Assembly: GCA_022826345.1 (NCBI GenBank) | Contig: JAJDVB010000222.1 | Coordinates: 1 to 64,000, forward strand | DNA: 64,000 nucleotides | From: Alphaproteobacteria bacterium | GTDB taxonomy: Bacteria > Pseudomonadota > Alphaproteobacteria > UBA828 | Direction of reading: 5' to 3' | Shown here: in pieces, positions 63,589 through 64,000 of the stretch | How the letters are laid out: each line of letters begins with the position of its first letter | How positions within the stretch are numbered: position 1 is the first letter of the stretch | The notes under the pieces: model-generated | Told to the model about the DNA's origin: nothing | What the model saw: the letters and a program-made list of their open reading frames with translations, nothing else | The model's database searches: none | Translations under genes and position numbers: made by a program

Positions 63589-63854
63589 GCCTGCCTGTCT
63601 CACCCCGGTCATGGTCTGCGCGGCGCTATCCGGCCGACAGGGTAGGAACGGCGCGCAGCGCGATGCGGGGACATCGGGCAAGTGTCGTGACGCACACTGT
63701 CGGCCGGAGAGCGCCGCCCTTCGGGTCACGCCCAGGCGCCCGTCCGCGGCGTCGTGGGCCTCAACCGTATTCCCTGATACGCTTCTCGGCCCGCTCCTGG
63801 CGGAGTGAACGCCTGGACGCGACGCAGGCTGTGACCGGGGTGAGACATGCAGGC
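63589..63854. repeat. Nested inverted repeats upstream of terminal SDR gene
   Basis: The 23-bp arms 63589-63611 and 63832-63854 are inverted copies with one mismatch (core CACCCCGGTCA). Inside are 12-bp perfect arms TCCGGCCGACAG (63629-63640) and CTGTCGGCCGGA (63697-63708). The right outer arm contains the SDR start codon (63847). The arrangement could be a small MITE-like element, an operator array or an mRNA structure; no coding sequence is evident between 63478 and 63846. Confidence 0.65.
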
Positions 63855-64000
63855 TGACGTGCCCGTTGGTTACGCACGCGATATCTTCGACCTGTCCGGC
63901 CGGGTGGCCGTCATCACGGGCGGCGGCAGCGGGCTCGGCCGGGCCATCGCCATCGGCTACGCGCAATGCGGCGTCACGGTGGTCGTCGCCGACATCAACG
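63847..64000 (+). CDS. Short-chain dehydrogenase, N-terminus only (cut by window edge)
   Basis: ATG 63847 opens a frame continuing to the window end, 51 codons. The motif VAVITGGGSGLGRAIAIGYA is the classical SDR cofactor site, and VVVADIN supplies the acidic residue favouring NAD. GGGGTGAG lies just upstream. The rest is outside the window. Confidence 0.85.
   Translation, partial: MQADVPVGYARDIFDLSGRVAVITGGGSGLGRAIAIGYAQCGVTVVVADIN

Overview
This is a GC-rich, densely packed chromosomal window from a heterotrophic bacterium, most likely an alphaproteobacterium. Signs of this are a CIRCE-controlled groESL operon, CCA-encoding tRNAs, an Xsc/TauABC sulfonate locus, SoxYZ/SoxEF genes, and many catabolic families (CoA transferases, amidohydrolases, dimethylglycine-dehydrogenase-like enzymes, PhyH dioxygenase). 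A marine or host-associated life is plausible but only inferred.

Region 1 (1-11.8 kb) is a sulfonate-degradation locus. A LacI-type regulator, cut by the window edge, faces a plus-strand operon: ABC transporter of the taurine type (tauABC), sulfoacetaldehyde acetyltransferase (xsc) and phosphate acetyltransferase (pta). Converging on it is a minus-strand operon: CoA-acylating aldehyde dehydrogenase (sauS-like), two subunits of an ADP-forming acyl-CoA ligase (sucCD-like, candidate sauCD) and a citrate synthase. Together these make a complete route: sulfoacetate -> sulfoacetyl-CoA -> sulfoacetaldehyde -> acetyl phosphate + sulfite -> acetyl-CoA -> citrate. No taurine transaminase or dehydrogenase is present, so the transporter may import sulfoacetate rather than taurine. 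A pair of GTAACCGGTTAC-type operators sits between the regulator and the transporter.

Region 2 (12-20.5 kb) holds tRNA-Arg(ACG), a small protein of unclear function, a flavin monooxygenase-like protein, an amidohydrolase, a short sulfur-oxidation cluster (soxY, soxZ, diheme cytochrome soxE, flavoprotein soxF), a convergent YeeE/YedE sulfur transporter, tRNA-Glu(CTC) and a nickel/cobalt-type permease. Region 3 (20.5-24 kb) has the most accessory character: 830 bp without a gene, then an 812-residue primase-helicase fusion of the type found in TOTE conflict systems.

Region 4 (24-36.7 kb) holds a cupin, a hydantoinase/dihydropyrimidinase, a GntR regulator with a conspicuous operator region, a LysR regulator, an ABC transporter/FAD oxidoreductase/CoA transferase/enoyl-CoA hydratase operon with tightly overlapping genes, and a GST/CoA-transferase pair. 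Region 5 (37-50.7 kb) is scavenging and catabolic: PhyH dioxygenase, M20 peptidase, amidohydrolase, alpha/beta hydrolase, a two-part FAD/GcvT dehydrogenase, PNPOx-like protein, PfkB kinase, allantoinase-like deacetylase, SDRs, DUF2182 protein and amidase.

Region 6 (50.7-64 kb) contains groESL with CIRCE and a clear terminator, a degenerate SDR, an ERG4/ERG24-like membrane reductase, a methyltransferase/LDH2 dehydrogenase/AI-2E-family permease operon, a peptide-deformylase-like protein, an HpcH/HpaI lyase, a large alpha/beta hydrolase, an orphan sugar-type ABC ATPase, an inverted-repeat intergenic region and the start of another SDR. Coordinates and motifs come from reading the sequence; family names come from recognition of motifs, without database searches.
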